This document shows, piece by piece, positions 42,993 through 43,101 of a DNA stretch of 43,101 nt. The position numbers and the translations under genes are program-made. The stretch is from Cumulibacter manganitolerans (lineage in GTDB: Bacteria; Actinomycetota; Actinomycetes; Mycobacteriales; Antricoccaceae), in assembly GCF_009602465.1 (NCBI RefSeq), contig NZ_WBKP01000034.1, forward strand, positions 1 through 43,101, in the 5' to 3' direction. The notes below the pieces were generated by a model. The model saw only the letters and a program-made list of their open reading frames with translations. It was not told the DNA's origin and did no database searches. The first letter of the stretch is position 1; every line of letters starts with the position of its first letter.

Positions 42993-42998
42993 TATGTT
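42993..42998 (+). promoter_or_regulatory. -10 box giving a leaderless mRNA for the rightmost gene
   Basis: TATGTT ends 6 nt before the ATG at 43005. Confidence 0.45.
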
Positions 42999-43004
42999 CT
43001 AGTC

Positions 43005-43101
43005 ATGGAGCAGGAGGCGACGAACGGGGTCATGGCCGACCCGGGCGATGTCGCGCTGGCCGAGATCATCGAGGTGCGCAAGCAGCAGGCCGCGCTGCAC
43101 C
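43005..43101 (+). CDS. Unidentified protein (partial, only the N-terminus is in the window)
   Basis: The first 32 codons of a gene that continues past the right edge. It begins MEQEATNGVMADPGDVALAE and continues with an acidic, probably helical segment. There is no signal peptide. The start is supported by a TATGTT -10 box 6 nt upstream (leaderless) rather than by a ribosome site. It is divergent from ilvA. Too little is visible to assign a family. Confidence 0.55.
   Translation, partial: MEQEATNGVMADPGDVALAEIIEVRKQQAALH

Overview
The window is a high-GC, gene-dense chromosomal segment from an actinobacterium. Evidence for this is the mycothiol S-conjugate amidase (mca), the linkage of mca, greA, a cis-prenyltransferase and a hemolysin III gene much as in Mycobacterium, a Ser/Thr kinase, many GTG starts, and several genes that appear to be translated from leaderless mRNAs (TAnnnT box 6-7 nt before the start codon). 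I see no rRNA, tRNA, CRISPR array, insertion sequence or phage gene. No stretch over 300 bp lacks a gene; the longest gap (about 296 bp) is the leader of the ribosomal str operon.

Layout. 1-3795 (-): nitrate assimilation (narK transporter, nasA nitrate reductase, start of a nitrite-reductase-like flavoprotein), preceded by a GlnR-like box. 3945-6569: sirtuin, PaiB-like flavoprotein and a lower-GC orphan. 6594-10446 (-): GalT-like protein, ChrA transporter, YtcJ-like amidohydrolase. 10542-22484: a PucR regulator, an IlvD-type dehydratase and, divergent from the latter, a tightly packed six-gene catabolic operon (MHS transporter, fused indolepyruvate ferredoxin oxidoreductase, MhpD/FAH-like hydratase, atypical SDR, FMN alpha-hydroxy-acid oxidase, MDR dehydrogenase). 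22544-29655: a complete fructose PTS (HPr, EIIABC, FruK, DeoR-type regulator, and divergent Enzyme I), followed by a second, closely related copy of the MDR dehydrogenase. 29849-34193 (-): str operon (rpsL, rpsG, fusA, tuf). 34490-43101: conserved actinobacterial housekeeping genes (small membrane protein, cis-prenyltransferase, hemolysin III/PAQR, tail-anchored kinase, 3-hydroxybutyrate dehydrogenase, ferredoxin-NADP reductase, small membrane protein, mca, greA, ilvA) and the start of an unidentified gene.

How the genes work together. The PTS block gives fructose uptake and phosphorylation: Enzyme I and HPr pass phosphate to EIIABC, and FruK turns fructose-1-phosphate into fructose-1,6-bisphosphate. 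The regulator and Enzyme I promoters lie back to back, with their -35 boxes touching and repeated ATGTKG half-sites around them. The catabolic operon looks built for a 2-hydroxy or 2-oxo acid: import, oxidation to a 2-oxo acid, then ferredoxin-linked oxidative decarboxylation to an acyl-CoA. The substrate cannot be read from sequence.

The most unusual structural signal is a 61-nt nested palindrome present three times: after the sirtuin gene, after the second MDR gene, and in frame inside the EIIA-EIIB linker of the fructose permease. It looks like a dispersed REP/MITE-like element that has also contributed coding sequence.
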